A stretch of DNA of 64,000 bases from Nemopilema nomurai (taxonomy: Eukaryota; Cnidaria; Scyphozoa; Rhizostomeae; Rhizostomatidae), in assembly GCA_003864495.1 (NCBI GenBank), contig ML133460.1:248001-312000 (forward strand), written 5' to 3'. The notes under the pieces were generated by a model, which had not been told where the DNA came from, searched no databases, and worked only from the letters and a program-made list of their open reading frames with translations. Of the stretch, positions 1 through 12,000 are shown piece by piece; the first letter of the stretch is position 1, and each line of letters begins with the position of its first letter. The position numbers and the translations under genes were made by a program.

Positions 1-280
1 AGAGCAAAAAGGCATTGAGAGCAAAAAGGCATTGAGAGCAAAAAGGCATTGAGAGCAAAAAGGCATTGAGAGCAAAAAGGCATTGAGAGCAAAAAGGCAT
101 TGAGAGCAAAAAGGCATTGAGAGCAAAAAGGCATTGAGAGCAAAAAGGCATTGAGAGCAAAAAGGCATTGAGAGCAAAAAGGCATTGAGAGCAAAAAGGC
201 ATTGAGAGCAAAAAGGCATTGAGAGCAAAAAGGCATTGAGAGCAAAAAGGCATTGAGAGCAAAAAGGCATTGAGAGCAAA
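1..280. repeat. 17-bp minisatellite in DNAH10 intron
   Basis: About 16.5 copies of the unit AGAGCAAAAAGGCATTG, identical copy to copy as far as I can read. The array begins at or before the window edge and ends where the last unit breaks into GAGAGCAAACAGATCC. The perfect identity suggests recent expansion. It lies in the intron after DNAH10 exon 36. Confidence 0.97.
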
Positions 281-732
281 CAGATCCTTTTGTGACGCTA
301 TTCACGATGATGCGCATACATGATTTTGAACCAAATTTTGTTATCATTTTGCTGTCACGTGTTTTAGGCCTGGTTAATCAGGATCATGCTTCAGTTCGAT
401 ACAACGCAATTTCAGTCTTATGAAAAAAACTGGCCACGTCTTTGATTCCCAAATGTCATTAGTGTAATGTAAGAAGTGTAATTGAAGATAATTAGGTTTG
501 TTGAAAAGTTCGAATTAATTCATAAGTATTTGGGACGTAATCCGTGGAGGCACACCATAGACTCCTTAAACTGAAACTATGCCAATATGACATGACTTGT
601 GCATCAACTTATTAACAGCGATGGAACTACAACGTTTAATAAACAAGACCAAATCTCAACGTAAAGCACTGCAGTACATATGCAAGTGAAATGCATGCTA
701 TTGACGCCTCGCTGCATATCAGGAAGACGTAC

Positions 733-924
733 CTGTTGGGGGAGCAAAATGTAGTGGTTGTCTTGGAGCACGGATTCGACTGCATCGTTGAATTTGGGGT
801 ACCTCACACGTGGACAGTCGAGTCCTGGGAACAAGTCGGCAATGAGCCCGAGAAACAGGGGCACGTCTTCGAACACGAACTTCGGCAGATTCATGTCTCG
901 TAGTGCGCGCATGAGAACCACGTC
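733..924 (-). CDS. DNAH10: DNAH10 coding exon 36: start of AAA2 (last exon in window)
   Basis: This exon encodes [20 protein letters not shown], then [19 protein letters not shown], a stretch strongly diagnostic of DNAH10. It has an AG acceptor at its right edge and a GT donor (AC on plus) at 731-732. Exon 37, carrying the AAA2 Walker A, must lie left of position 1. Bases 1-732 are its intron, which holds a 17-bp minisatellite. Confidence 0.93.
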
Positions 925-3900
925 CTGAACAAAATGGGAACAAATCGTGGTCATGGAACAGACTGCGTTATGGAAGAATGCATTTTATGCTACTAGAGAT
1001 ATATATCCACTTATCCACTAGCGATATCCACTAAAACACCAGCGTCATGATAGGAGGCTATGCAAGGCTCTCGGTTGTTTTTAGACGCTTTAGTTGCAAT
1101 TCAAGAGCATGGCCTTCGACAACAAATGAAACCTAAAGCTTTATCCAGAGAACAACTTGCAATCACATGCAGTACAATGTTTGGTCATCAGAATGACTTT
1201 CCAGGTTCTTTTGGAGGCCTAATTTCTACAAAGTTTTATCAGTTTGCATGCGTGTAATATCAAATAGTCACACACTGAATAAGATTATCCTATACATCAA
1301 CTATTATCTTGACTATCAGTTTCAAGCCAAGAATGCTGCAAATTTAGAATGCTCTACCTATCTACAACATTCATGTACTGATACATGAGGCATTTCCTTT
1401 AACAAAATAGTATATTCAAGAAACCTCAGGCAAATCTGGTGAGCCTCGTTTCAATTCACCCGCCATGACCAAGACAGCTTTTAATGCTCGCAAGCCAAAA
1501 TCGTAGTGCGACTGCTTTGACAGTTGTCCTGCAGCCAACTTGTATAGAACTGTCATCTTTTTGGCCAGCACCTACGAGAGACAAGAGGATTTTGTCAACA
1601 AAAAGCATTCTGATATAATCGGACTAGAACTCTAAAAGTTAGAATTTCTTGCATGTCTGATCTTGGTATCCATCAATACTAGATGAATATATATGATGCA
1701 TAAGTAAATGTTAGTTGTAAAACACAAGTGTGTAGCTTTAAGGAAGAAGCCTATAAGTTTTATTGGAGAATTGTTTTATCCAAAGGTGTGAAGCGCATTT
1801 TCAAGGCCTCCGTCACTAAAAATAAAAGTTTACTTTAAGATGGGCATTTACCGAATCCTGAAGCTAGCAAGAAAGACTTGGCTCACCTTCGCCATCAGAA
1901 ATCCTTCTGAGAAGAGCATGATTTCGCAGATCTGCTGAAGGTCTGGCACGATGCAAACCACTGGTCTGAATAGCGCCTTCACACTTTCTGGTAGCTCAGT
2001 ACGCCCTGCGTATCCCGGGTTCATTGTGATGAAGATTCCCATGCGATGATCCAGGTTGATCTCAGTCCCTTCGAACTGTCCAAGCAGAGCAAAAACATCA
2101 CTTCATAAGAGAAATGGCCACTCGGCTAAGCATCTCAAGTCATTGTTTAGTCATTGTTCAACATATCTTTGTAATAAAGCGTTACATTTGGCACAAAGGC
2201 GGCTACCTACCTGTAACCGTTTCAGCTTGGAAGCAAGAGCATTCTGCAGCGTCTTGATTTGTGTTGAGATGACGGAAAGCACTGACACGTCAATACGATT
2301 GAACTCATCGAAACAGCCCCAAGCTCCACACTGCGCCAGGCCGGAGAAAATCTTGCCAATCGACTAAAAAAGGCGCGTTACGTTACATTGTTAATCACTA
2401 CAGGTGAATAAATGTGGTTTGCCTAAATTTAATTTTGCTTCATATAGACATAAAATTACATGCCAATAGTTCTGGAGAAAGCCTGTAATGAAAACTATGT
2501 TTTACAGCATGGGAGAAGTCGCTGGGAGACACTAGAGGAAGACAATATACTGACGTGGACGCGAGGATGACAAGAAGAAAATTTCACCAGCTCCCTTGAT
2601 CTGATTATTCAAGCTCGCATGAGGACATGAAATCGTTGAAGATCTTTTCGGTTTCAAGTAAACCAGTGGTTGTAGTTTCAAAATGCTCATAAAATTCTAA
2701 ATAGGAAATTATCTGAAGATTACAGATAGCTAAAAACAGAACAAATTCACAACGGTCTATTGACAAAGATTACAAGAAGCGCTAATTCAGTGTGCCTCGG
2801 CTGTGCTATTCCAAAGAGTAAAAGATCTTGCTTAGAAAATGCTTACTTTGAAATCCATGCCTTCTCCGCAATTCGTTACCACACAGAGCAGGCCAAGTGC
2901 TTTGGCTAAATCTTTGGTTGTTTCGGTTTTGCCTGTCCCAGCCGGCCCAGCTGGTGCGCCACCAAGGTACATGGATAATGCCTGTAACAAGCAGCAGAAC
3001 CACTTGAAAGTGCCACGATCTTGGCTTACGCAAATCAAGGCAGGCAAATGCTATGAGATTCATTGATTAAAAAGCTGGGCAGCGGTTGAAGGCCCGGTTG
3101 AAAAGTAATCAAAGAGAAAAAAGAGTTCTGCACGAATTGCATGTATGAAAGGTCACCCAACGAAGCTGGAATGGCCATGTAGCATAAAAGTTCGAGCCTC
3201 GTTCGTACCTGTGTGATAGTGAGGTAAATCCTGTCGGTGAGGGGGGTGATGACAAGCCTTCCGTTCAGTCCCATGTACTCGTATCCATAGCCGAACCCCC
3301 CGGTGCACTGCATTACAATCAGCTCATCTGGCTGTTGCTTCCAGTAGAACCTCAGCTGGCTCTCCCACTCAAACTCCCTCGAGTCCATGATGCTAATCAC
3401 ATGAAAAACAATGGTGTGAGAATTGCATTTAGAACTTTCTGAGTTGCACAGTACAGCATTCTTACGCAGCCTATCTGCTAAGAGTATTCTTTAGAAAAGC
3501 ATTAAAAAGGAGATTCATGACAAAGTTAGAATATAATAAGGTATTTCGGTCATATGTAGATGTAAAAGGAAAGCGACCAGCTTTGTCTGAAAAATTGATC
3601 AATAAAGAATGAATGTATGCCTGTAGCTGATGGTCTAAGCTTGCTCATCACTTTAAGAAGCTCCAATCATGATAACATAGAAATGCGACCTTTGACATGT
3701 TGCAATTGCAAATATGATGACAAATTTTAAACGAAATGATTTCCTAAATCTTGATTTTCCTTCTAGCTGCAAAATCGAGTTTAACTGTTTACATGCTTAT
3801 CTGTATTGAAAGGAAACTTCATTTACACATCGGTAACTTTTTTACCAGTCGCTCATAAAAAATTACTCCATTATAAAAAACACCTAACAGAAAAACCTAA

Positions 3901-6900
3901 CAGAAAGTGTTGAGAACATGCCTGTCTCTCACAAATCGATCGATTATGTCCCTGGCGTGAACTTCAATGATCAGCACTGTATTGTACTTCTTCCGATCGT
4001 TGTTTGATAGGTTTGATCGAATCTGCAAGGTAGAAGAAGACAAGGGCTTGGATGTTGATGATGGTGGGTGTCATCGATACGTACAGCTTATTTGAAGTCA
4101 CCAATGCGTGTATTTGCAACCACAGGATGCACGTCATCATTCAAACAAGGCTGCCGGCTGCAGATAATCTGAAAGACCATCTTTAAGGTATTCACTAAGG
4201 ATTCGCTATGTCATATTCCCTCAATAAAGGAATTTTGCGTGTGCGAGAAGGTTTTTTCACCAACCTTGACAACTAGGTCATCTATCTGTTTGTGCATCTT
4301 CCTGGCGTAATTCTTCATTCCCATTTTGTCACCTTTGCGAACCTTTTCGAAGACGTCTTCGACCTCCCATGTCCACCACACTTGACTTCCAGCCAGGATG
4401 ACCATGCCTTGGTACTGAAGCATCCAATCGGGCCTAAATCAACAAGAATCCGCGTTTAAAGCTTCGACCTCTGTGCAGCGCTAAGCAAATACTGAAGATC
4501 AAGGCAACAGGATTTCTCACGAAGGATCATAGAGAGTGCGGAGAAAATAACCGACGTACATAGCTCAGTTGGTAAGGGCACTTGACGTACAAAGTCAAGG
4601 GTCGTTAGTTCGAGTCCCGCTCGGGTCGGTTATTTTTCCGCACTCTCTATGATCCTAAATACTGAAGACAAGACAAGAAGGGTATAATAGATGTAGTGAA
4701 CTAAAATCAACAAGATTGCAAGCCGGAAAACAACTAGATTGGTAAGGGATACCTAGACTGTCCGTCGCAGTACTTGAAGATGGCCTCCTTGGTGATGAGA
4801 CGGTTGGTCCTTCGCATTTCCTCGAGAATCTTAGTCATCCAGTCTTCAACTCGGCCTTCCGCAGATATGCCTTGCTTGAAGTCCATCTTCTCACCCTCGC
4901 TCGATATCATTGCCGTGGCGATCTTTTCGTTCCCGTTGCCATCTTGGAATTCGAGCTTCGCAATGTTGTCAAACATCTGATCAAACAAAGTGATTTTCAG
5001 TCGACGCAAGTAACAAGGAAAGTAGTTGCGACTGGATTTAAATTAGAATTGTATTGTTTAGTTGTATTTGGAGGACTTCTTACCAAGGTAGCCGTTCATT
5101 TGAATGAACCAGTGCAGGGGCCAGCTTTAGTAAGTTACCCAATACCTAATACTGGAAGATTCTGCCTCTATCTATGGCTAATGCGCCTGTACGCTTGCAG
5201 TCAATGACTTCCATAATGCAATCTCTTAAATTGCTTCATGTTAGTGTTTATTAGTATTCACAGTATTGTCAAACTAACAATAGAAAAAGGTATTATTATT
5301 ATCTCCTTTCAAATCCTGTCTCAATTTCAAACTGCCCTCCTGTGACATCTCCCCTGCTTGTGACACCAACATAAGGCCTCGACAACATTTCCCCGTAACA
5401 CTGCAAACTAAGAAGATACCTTGATCATGTGCTCCTGAACACATGTTGGCTCGTGGCTGCCAAGGATTGACAGCAGCTCGTCGTCAGATATAAAGAAAAA
5501 CCGCGGGAAGGCGTTTCGCTTGCTATCCAAGTAATCGTTGAGGCTTTTTTGGCACTTCTCCAGCCCTGTTGCCAACGACTGCATCGTCTCCAGCCTATTC
5601 GCTGCGTGGCACGATTCCAAGACCTTTGAGTTCTTAGCAGTCTCGTTCATTATCTGCAATGCATCAAATGGCAAATTTTCACACAACTGAATTCCTCTCA
5701 TAGTCTTACCAATGCTAGATTAATGCAAGATGGTCTTTTTCAAGGGATTGACTTCAAGATATTAGCTTACTTTTTTGAAGACCTTGTCGATGTCATCAAA
5801 CTTCTTGGCCTCTTCCGGAAGCTGTGCCCTGATATCTCCTCCAATGAAGATGCTCTCCAGGTACATCCACTTGCGTTGTACCACCAGCCACACCTACGAT
5901 TGCATACATTGTTAACAGAACTAAAATTGCTTTTGACCAAAGCGTCAATCCTAGATCAATTTACTTAGGAGAAAAATTGCTCTAGAAAAATTAACATAAG
6001 GATGTTTGAAAAACCCCTAAATATCTCGAAAAGACTTAATGACAAGAGCAATTTACTGTTCTGCCAAGATTGGAGATGCATCGGAAAGAGCTTAGAAATT
6101 ACTAACTCTTGCATCTACAGAGCAAAGATTGTTCAGAGGTCGAGAAGGCAGAAATACCTGGTTCCCTTGTTTTTATCTCAAATTCAAGCCGTTATATTTA
6201 TAAATTACATGCAAGAAAAGTCTTCAGTCATCTGATACTAAGAGGTTGTCAGCCAAAAGGCTTTTACTGATGCGAATGGGCTGGTTTGTACAGCAATACC
6301 GCCAAAAGGGCGTTGCTTCAAAACAGCTGCAACCCGACTGCAGTCCCCCTTTGGTTTTGTAAGGAAAATCATCCTAAAAGATACGGCTATGATCACAAGC
6401 AACTAAAACGAAACGGAAAATAACAGTCTCTACGGAGCTACACGCAAAACTAGAGCATCAGATGGCGAATTACCTCGACGACTTCACTGATGTGCGAAAG
6501 GCTCTTTTCCCACTTGTTGACACTTTCGAGAAACGGTCCAACGAACCTTGAAGCAGTCATGCTCTGCAGGTTCATGGAATTGTCGTCGAGTATTTGCAGT
6601 ATATCATCCACGGAGCCGAGGATAAAGCCTGCAAGGAAATCCGTATGCATCAGTTCCGATGAAACAAAGTTTTATGAACATGCCCTGTCAACTTACGAAT
6701 CAAAAAGTACGTCCTGGTAGAGGCCAAGGATTTTGTCATCAAAATGCATTATCATAAGAACAACTCTTGCCCATCGAAGTCTACTCTTAAAGTTACGTTT
6801 ATCTCTTGCAGTACATTTTTAGTGATGGTATCCTTAACCGTATCAAAAAAGCCCTTTCTTGGACTATTTAAAATCTCATAGAGAGCCTATCTTCATTTCT

Positions 6901-9011
6901 TCAAATTGATCCAATGTAGTTAACAGCACTATGTCAACTGTTTAGCCTGCCTTTGAAATATTTGAATCTTACTGCGAAAGAAAACTGCACCCCTAATTGG
7001 GGTTGATGCAACGTAAGAAAACTTGAATGCGTGCCATACAAGTGCATTACCTCTCTCTTGGGTTCCTTTCATGTACTTTGATACAGAAAACTTCATGTTA
7101 TTCCATGTCTCTGCCACTTCATTTATTCCCTTCTCGATGCTGAGCTCCTTCGAAGCACTGGCAGTGATGTCCGCAATGATATCATGGAATCTGTGTAGCT
7201 CCATTGCAAACATATTTTCAAGGGTGAATGATTCTGGATTGAGATCAAAGTCCATCTTCGTCAGCTCCATAAGTTTTCGCCAGTGCCTAGAAAAATAGAG
7301 AAAAAGGTCTGGTCAGTTCAAAAGGTACCCGTAGGAGTTGGAGTATTGCGTATCGTGCAACTGTTTTTGTACAGACTTTGTAAGAATAAAAATACTATCA
7401 GCCGTTTTAGTACTAGTAGGAAGAGGAGTAGGGTTAAATAATGCAAAGGGTGCTCTTTTTGGGTCTAAGCGCAATGAGTGACATTCTACTAAGCAAAACA
7501 TAGATATGACACCAAGAAAGAAGCTGCATCGTTTAGGTAACCCCACGTACAATAGATGATAAATAAGAGCTGTTGGCTTAAATGGTGGAGCGGGTTCGCA
7601 AGAGATCCACTGGTAGACAGAAACAAACCTCTCTCTCAATGCTTCACTCTTCAAATCGGAGAACAATGGAATGGAGTTCTTGAATTCCTTCATTCTCTCT
7701 TCTAAGATGTGGCAAATAGGAAAGGCCTTGATCTCGCGGGGCAGTCTTCTGAGTTGCTTGATGAAGCCATCGATGCCATCAGACAACAACGTCACGTCGA
7801 GGTTGGCCCACAGCGTGTTCGCCCATTCGTCGCGTGCAGCCTATCGAAGATGGCCAGAAACACTCTTACGTCTCTTTATAACTAACAATTCTTTCACGCA
7901 CAGGAAAAAGGCAGAAATAAGTTGCCACGTGCGACACTTCAATTCCTTTTTGAGCAAATCGCCAATCAGCTCTTAGCATGCATATACTCTAGTATTGAAG
8001 CTAAATTCTTAAAGGGGAAAATCAGTTCTCCGATGCCAAATCTCTATTTACCGAACAACAATTTGACAGCATTTACATTTTTAAATCAGAAGCATTACCA
8101 TTGCAACTGCAACAAGAAAACCTCTTTTGAGGAAATATTAGAAGTTTTATCGGTGAAATTCATGACAGTGGAAATCAAATGAAATAACTGTCAATGCTAT
8201 ACTATACAATATAATCTTCATTCCAAAACACTTTTCACCTAACTTGATGTAGCTGTGCTTGCCTACCTTTTGCTTCTCGTAGATGGCGTAAATCATTTCC
8301 ATGCCCTTGATCTCTCTCTCCATTTGCTGCATATCCTGGTACATTGTGATGTTCAAATCAAACAGCCTCTCGGCATTCGTGAGTTCCTGCCTCTCTTTCT
8401 CAAACTTCAAGTACTCATCTCTGTATTTCTTCAACAAATCAACCCCTACAAAACAGTGTCGTTAAGTATACGTAGTTAAGTGTTCAGTAATAGAGGGAAA
8501 TATGTTAGAGAATGCCGTTCATTCTATGAAAAAGAGACGCTAAAATTGTCTTTGCAAGTGTATTACTGGCCAGTGATCTGGTGGTTGAAAAAATATTTAC
8601 TTAATAATGTGTAGGTTTGGAGCGAATCTTAATGAGGTAACCATGATTAGGCTAGAGGGACATTGTCAGATACAAATACCTTCAAAACTAGCAACAACTA
8701 GTGCCTTTTAAGTGACATCAAGTTATGTGCAAAGTTTGATTAAATATGTGAATACCTGCATCCAGGTCGTTACCGACTGCACCAGGCCCTTCGCTCACAA
8801 AACTTTCTCTAAATTTGCTCACTTCAGCTGTGAATTCACTCACTTGTTCCAGTGTTAGCTGTGGTGGACGTAAGAAAGATGTTTCATTTCTATCTACAAC
8901 TATTATGGTGAGATTCTAGTCATTCGGTGTCTACACGTTTCAATACAATGGATATCAGGATATTGAGGTAACGTTCCTGTACTCCTTGTAGACATAAGAT
9001 AAAAGGCATAA

Positions 9012-9099
<88 letters not shown>

Positions 9100-12000
9100 A
9101 GTAGCCAAAATTTTCTGGGAGAACTGGACTTTATGCAAGCCATTATTTACTCTGTCTTTTCACTGGAAACTAGTGATCGTAATGCGTAGATATACCTCGG
9201 TGAATTTCGCTTTGACAGAAACAAGACTTTGGTCAACGTCCTTCCCTTGATGAAAAAGAGATTCCCATATGCTTGAAATATTATTTGACAAATCTAGCTC
9301 ACTCTCGGGAACCTGCAAGATGAACAAAAACATTCTCATCATGCCAGCATATTCCAATAATTTTGTGGTTCAGGGAGCACCTTTGCCACTAATAAGTGAT
9401 GCACCAAGTAGTGGTAGCGACATCAGTTTTAAAAAAAGTATGGGCTTGGATGGCTTTTTTCGCAAGAAACAAAAAAATTGACCAGATAGCCCATAAGGGC
9501 ATGTATATACTACTGATAAAGAACAGCAGATTCACACACGATTGACAACCGCATCTTCAAAGCCAGTTACAAATATCCTTGAATCTGGGTATTTGCATAC
9601 CTCAATGCTGTACATCTGCAGTGTACGGTATCTTTCTTGGATGTCAAATATCCGAAACTCCACGTTCAGTTGAATGTCCTTGATCTTCGCAATGATGCCG
9701 AGGACAAATTTCAGGTCTTCCAGAGTATCGGGAGGGCGGGTCAAGTCGTTGGAAAGAGTCTGAGAGAAGAAAAATGCAGTTAGCAGTCAGTCAAAGTGCC
9801 CCAGAAAGTGTGACCTTTGCACCCTGGCATGATCTTTAACCTCTCATGTACTCCCAACCTCTCGCGTTTGTCATCTAACTTATGAATGCTAGGAAGTCAA
9901 TGTTCGGATTTCTGCGTTGTAGCATGTATACGCATTAATCTTCATAAGCCAGTTTCGGGAATGCGTAAGGAGATCACAGCTATCCCTAAATGCATCTTGT
10001 GATGGGAAAATGCCATATGAAACAACAAATGTAACCTGAACTATCTGTGTAAAGAATTTAAGGTACATATTGCACAAACTGTTGATCAAGATTTATGTCG
10101 CTTTGTCTGGAAAAATGATCTTGCCAAATTTATTGAGGCCTCTCTGTAATGCTTTAATTTGGGGTGTTAACCGTTATAAATTAAGTCTAATATTCTGCTG
10201 TCTAGTTTTGGTGACATAGTTTGCTGACTTCCAAAACAAAACTACAGGTACGGGCATACTACTGTAATTGGCATCGTTTTTGCATTGTAAGGTAACAAAT
10301 AACAATGAACCTCGAGTTCAGCCTTCAGAGCTAGAAGGTCCTCCTTGGCACTCTCATTCAACATCTTCCCAAACGCATCCGTCCATTCTCTGGCTGAATT
10401 TCGGATGCTGATCGAGAGAGGTTCCAGATTTAGGTGAACAAAGTCGATATCTTTGGTCATGCCTTGAGATCCGATCTAAGAATGAAATAATTCAGTAAGA
10501 ACGATGATCATGTTGAATTAATTGGCATTAGTGGAACTGACATAGGTCTGTGTGGATTAATAACTGAGGTATCTAAAGGATCCTTAAAAAATGCCATTGT
10601 AGCAACGGCAACAAACAGAAAGGACATGAGCAATTCAGCCTGAAGCAGTGCTTTTAGACTGTTTCAAGTCAAGGTTCGGAGAATGAAGCCACAAACAATT
10701 TAAGGGTAACAATTCCCACTACCATTCTCAAAGATTAACGCGAAATATTGGGATTGAAGTACCGGTTCTTTCAAGAAAAAATGATTCATCCTTTCATTGT
10801 CTATCTGGGGGATGTTGGTATAGGCGATATATAGACATAACATACATACCCAGGCAGTACAAGGGACAAAATGGGGAATTAATTTTGACGTTTCTTTAAT
10901 AAGCTATATTGTGCTGGAGCAACAAAGAACAGAAAGGTACCGCATATGGAAAAAGGAAGAAATGAACCCACCTCAGTGACTAGATTTCGATAGAATTGAA
11001 GTTTGTCATCAAACTGCACGCAAGTTGGTTTTTTGGCTGCAAATCTTTCCATCAAAGAAGCCTGCGGGTTGTAAAGATGAGGTCATTCAGATAAACAGGG
11101 ATGCACATTCTATTTTAACAGACTTGGTAAATCATAGAAGTCTTAAACAACCTGACTTATATTTCTCATTACCATCACAAACTACGACTTGATTTCTATT
11201 CTTACGCCACATGGTAGGACACTAATCAAGAGAGATGGATATATCCTGAAATTGTTAGTCATTTGAAATCACATTGAGGAAGATCAAGCTTATCTTATTT
11301 TATCAAACAATTATGATTTCTCTCTAACTATCTTGACTTCCAGAATATTTTTAATAGGAGTGTTCTCAGGAGCTCAAAATACAAACATGAGGCAATTGGT
11401 CTTGAAAGTATCTTGGATGTTTTTCAGATAGACCAAGAAAATAATTCAACTCAAAGGAAATAAAAGTGATGAATAAAAGCCTAAGACCTTATCTCTGCTC
11501 CACAAAAGTCGATATCTCTTCCATCTGCTCAAGTACTTCAGCACCCCTCCGAGAGATGTTTGGACCATCTTTGATATTGACAGGAAGAGGTCAAGCACGC
11601 TTGGCGTCACCGAAAAGTCAGTGAAGAAGGTGAAGATGACTGGCTCGTCCTCTCCTTCGGCCTTCTGCGGAGGCGTTTCTATGCACGTGCCATGCATCCA
11701 TCGAACAAACAATTTTGTGCTGCAAGAACAAAAACAACTTTACTTCATATAAACATTTAAAGTAGCAGTTACCAATGCAGTTACCACTGCAAAAGTTGAT
11801 TACATTGATTACCGGGTGAATAGAAGCTAGGTTTCCGATTAGGACTATAGTTTCGTGTAAAGTAAACTAAGTATTTAATCAGTTGTGTATGTGTGTGAAC
11901 CATACCTCTCTACCGTCTCTCTGGCTGCTTGCATCATCATGTTACGGAGCTCCCCCGCAGGAGGAGAGAGGCCAATTTCAGGAGCGGACAATACTGTTTC

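Noticed and set aside
4551..4632. Functional tRNA gene
   Set aside because: A and B boxes are present, but the acceptor stem pairs over only about five bases. The anticodon loop would give an implausible ACA anticodon, and the unit is flanked by a target duplication. A tRNA-derived repeat fits better.
8920..9138. Open frame with a long Ser-Leu repeat
   Set aside because: It is the translation of the (AG)n microsatellite inside a DNAH10 intron.
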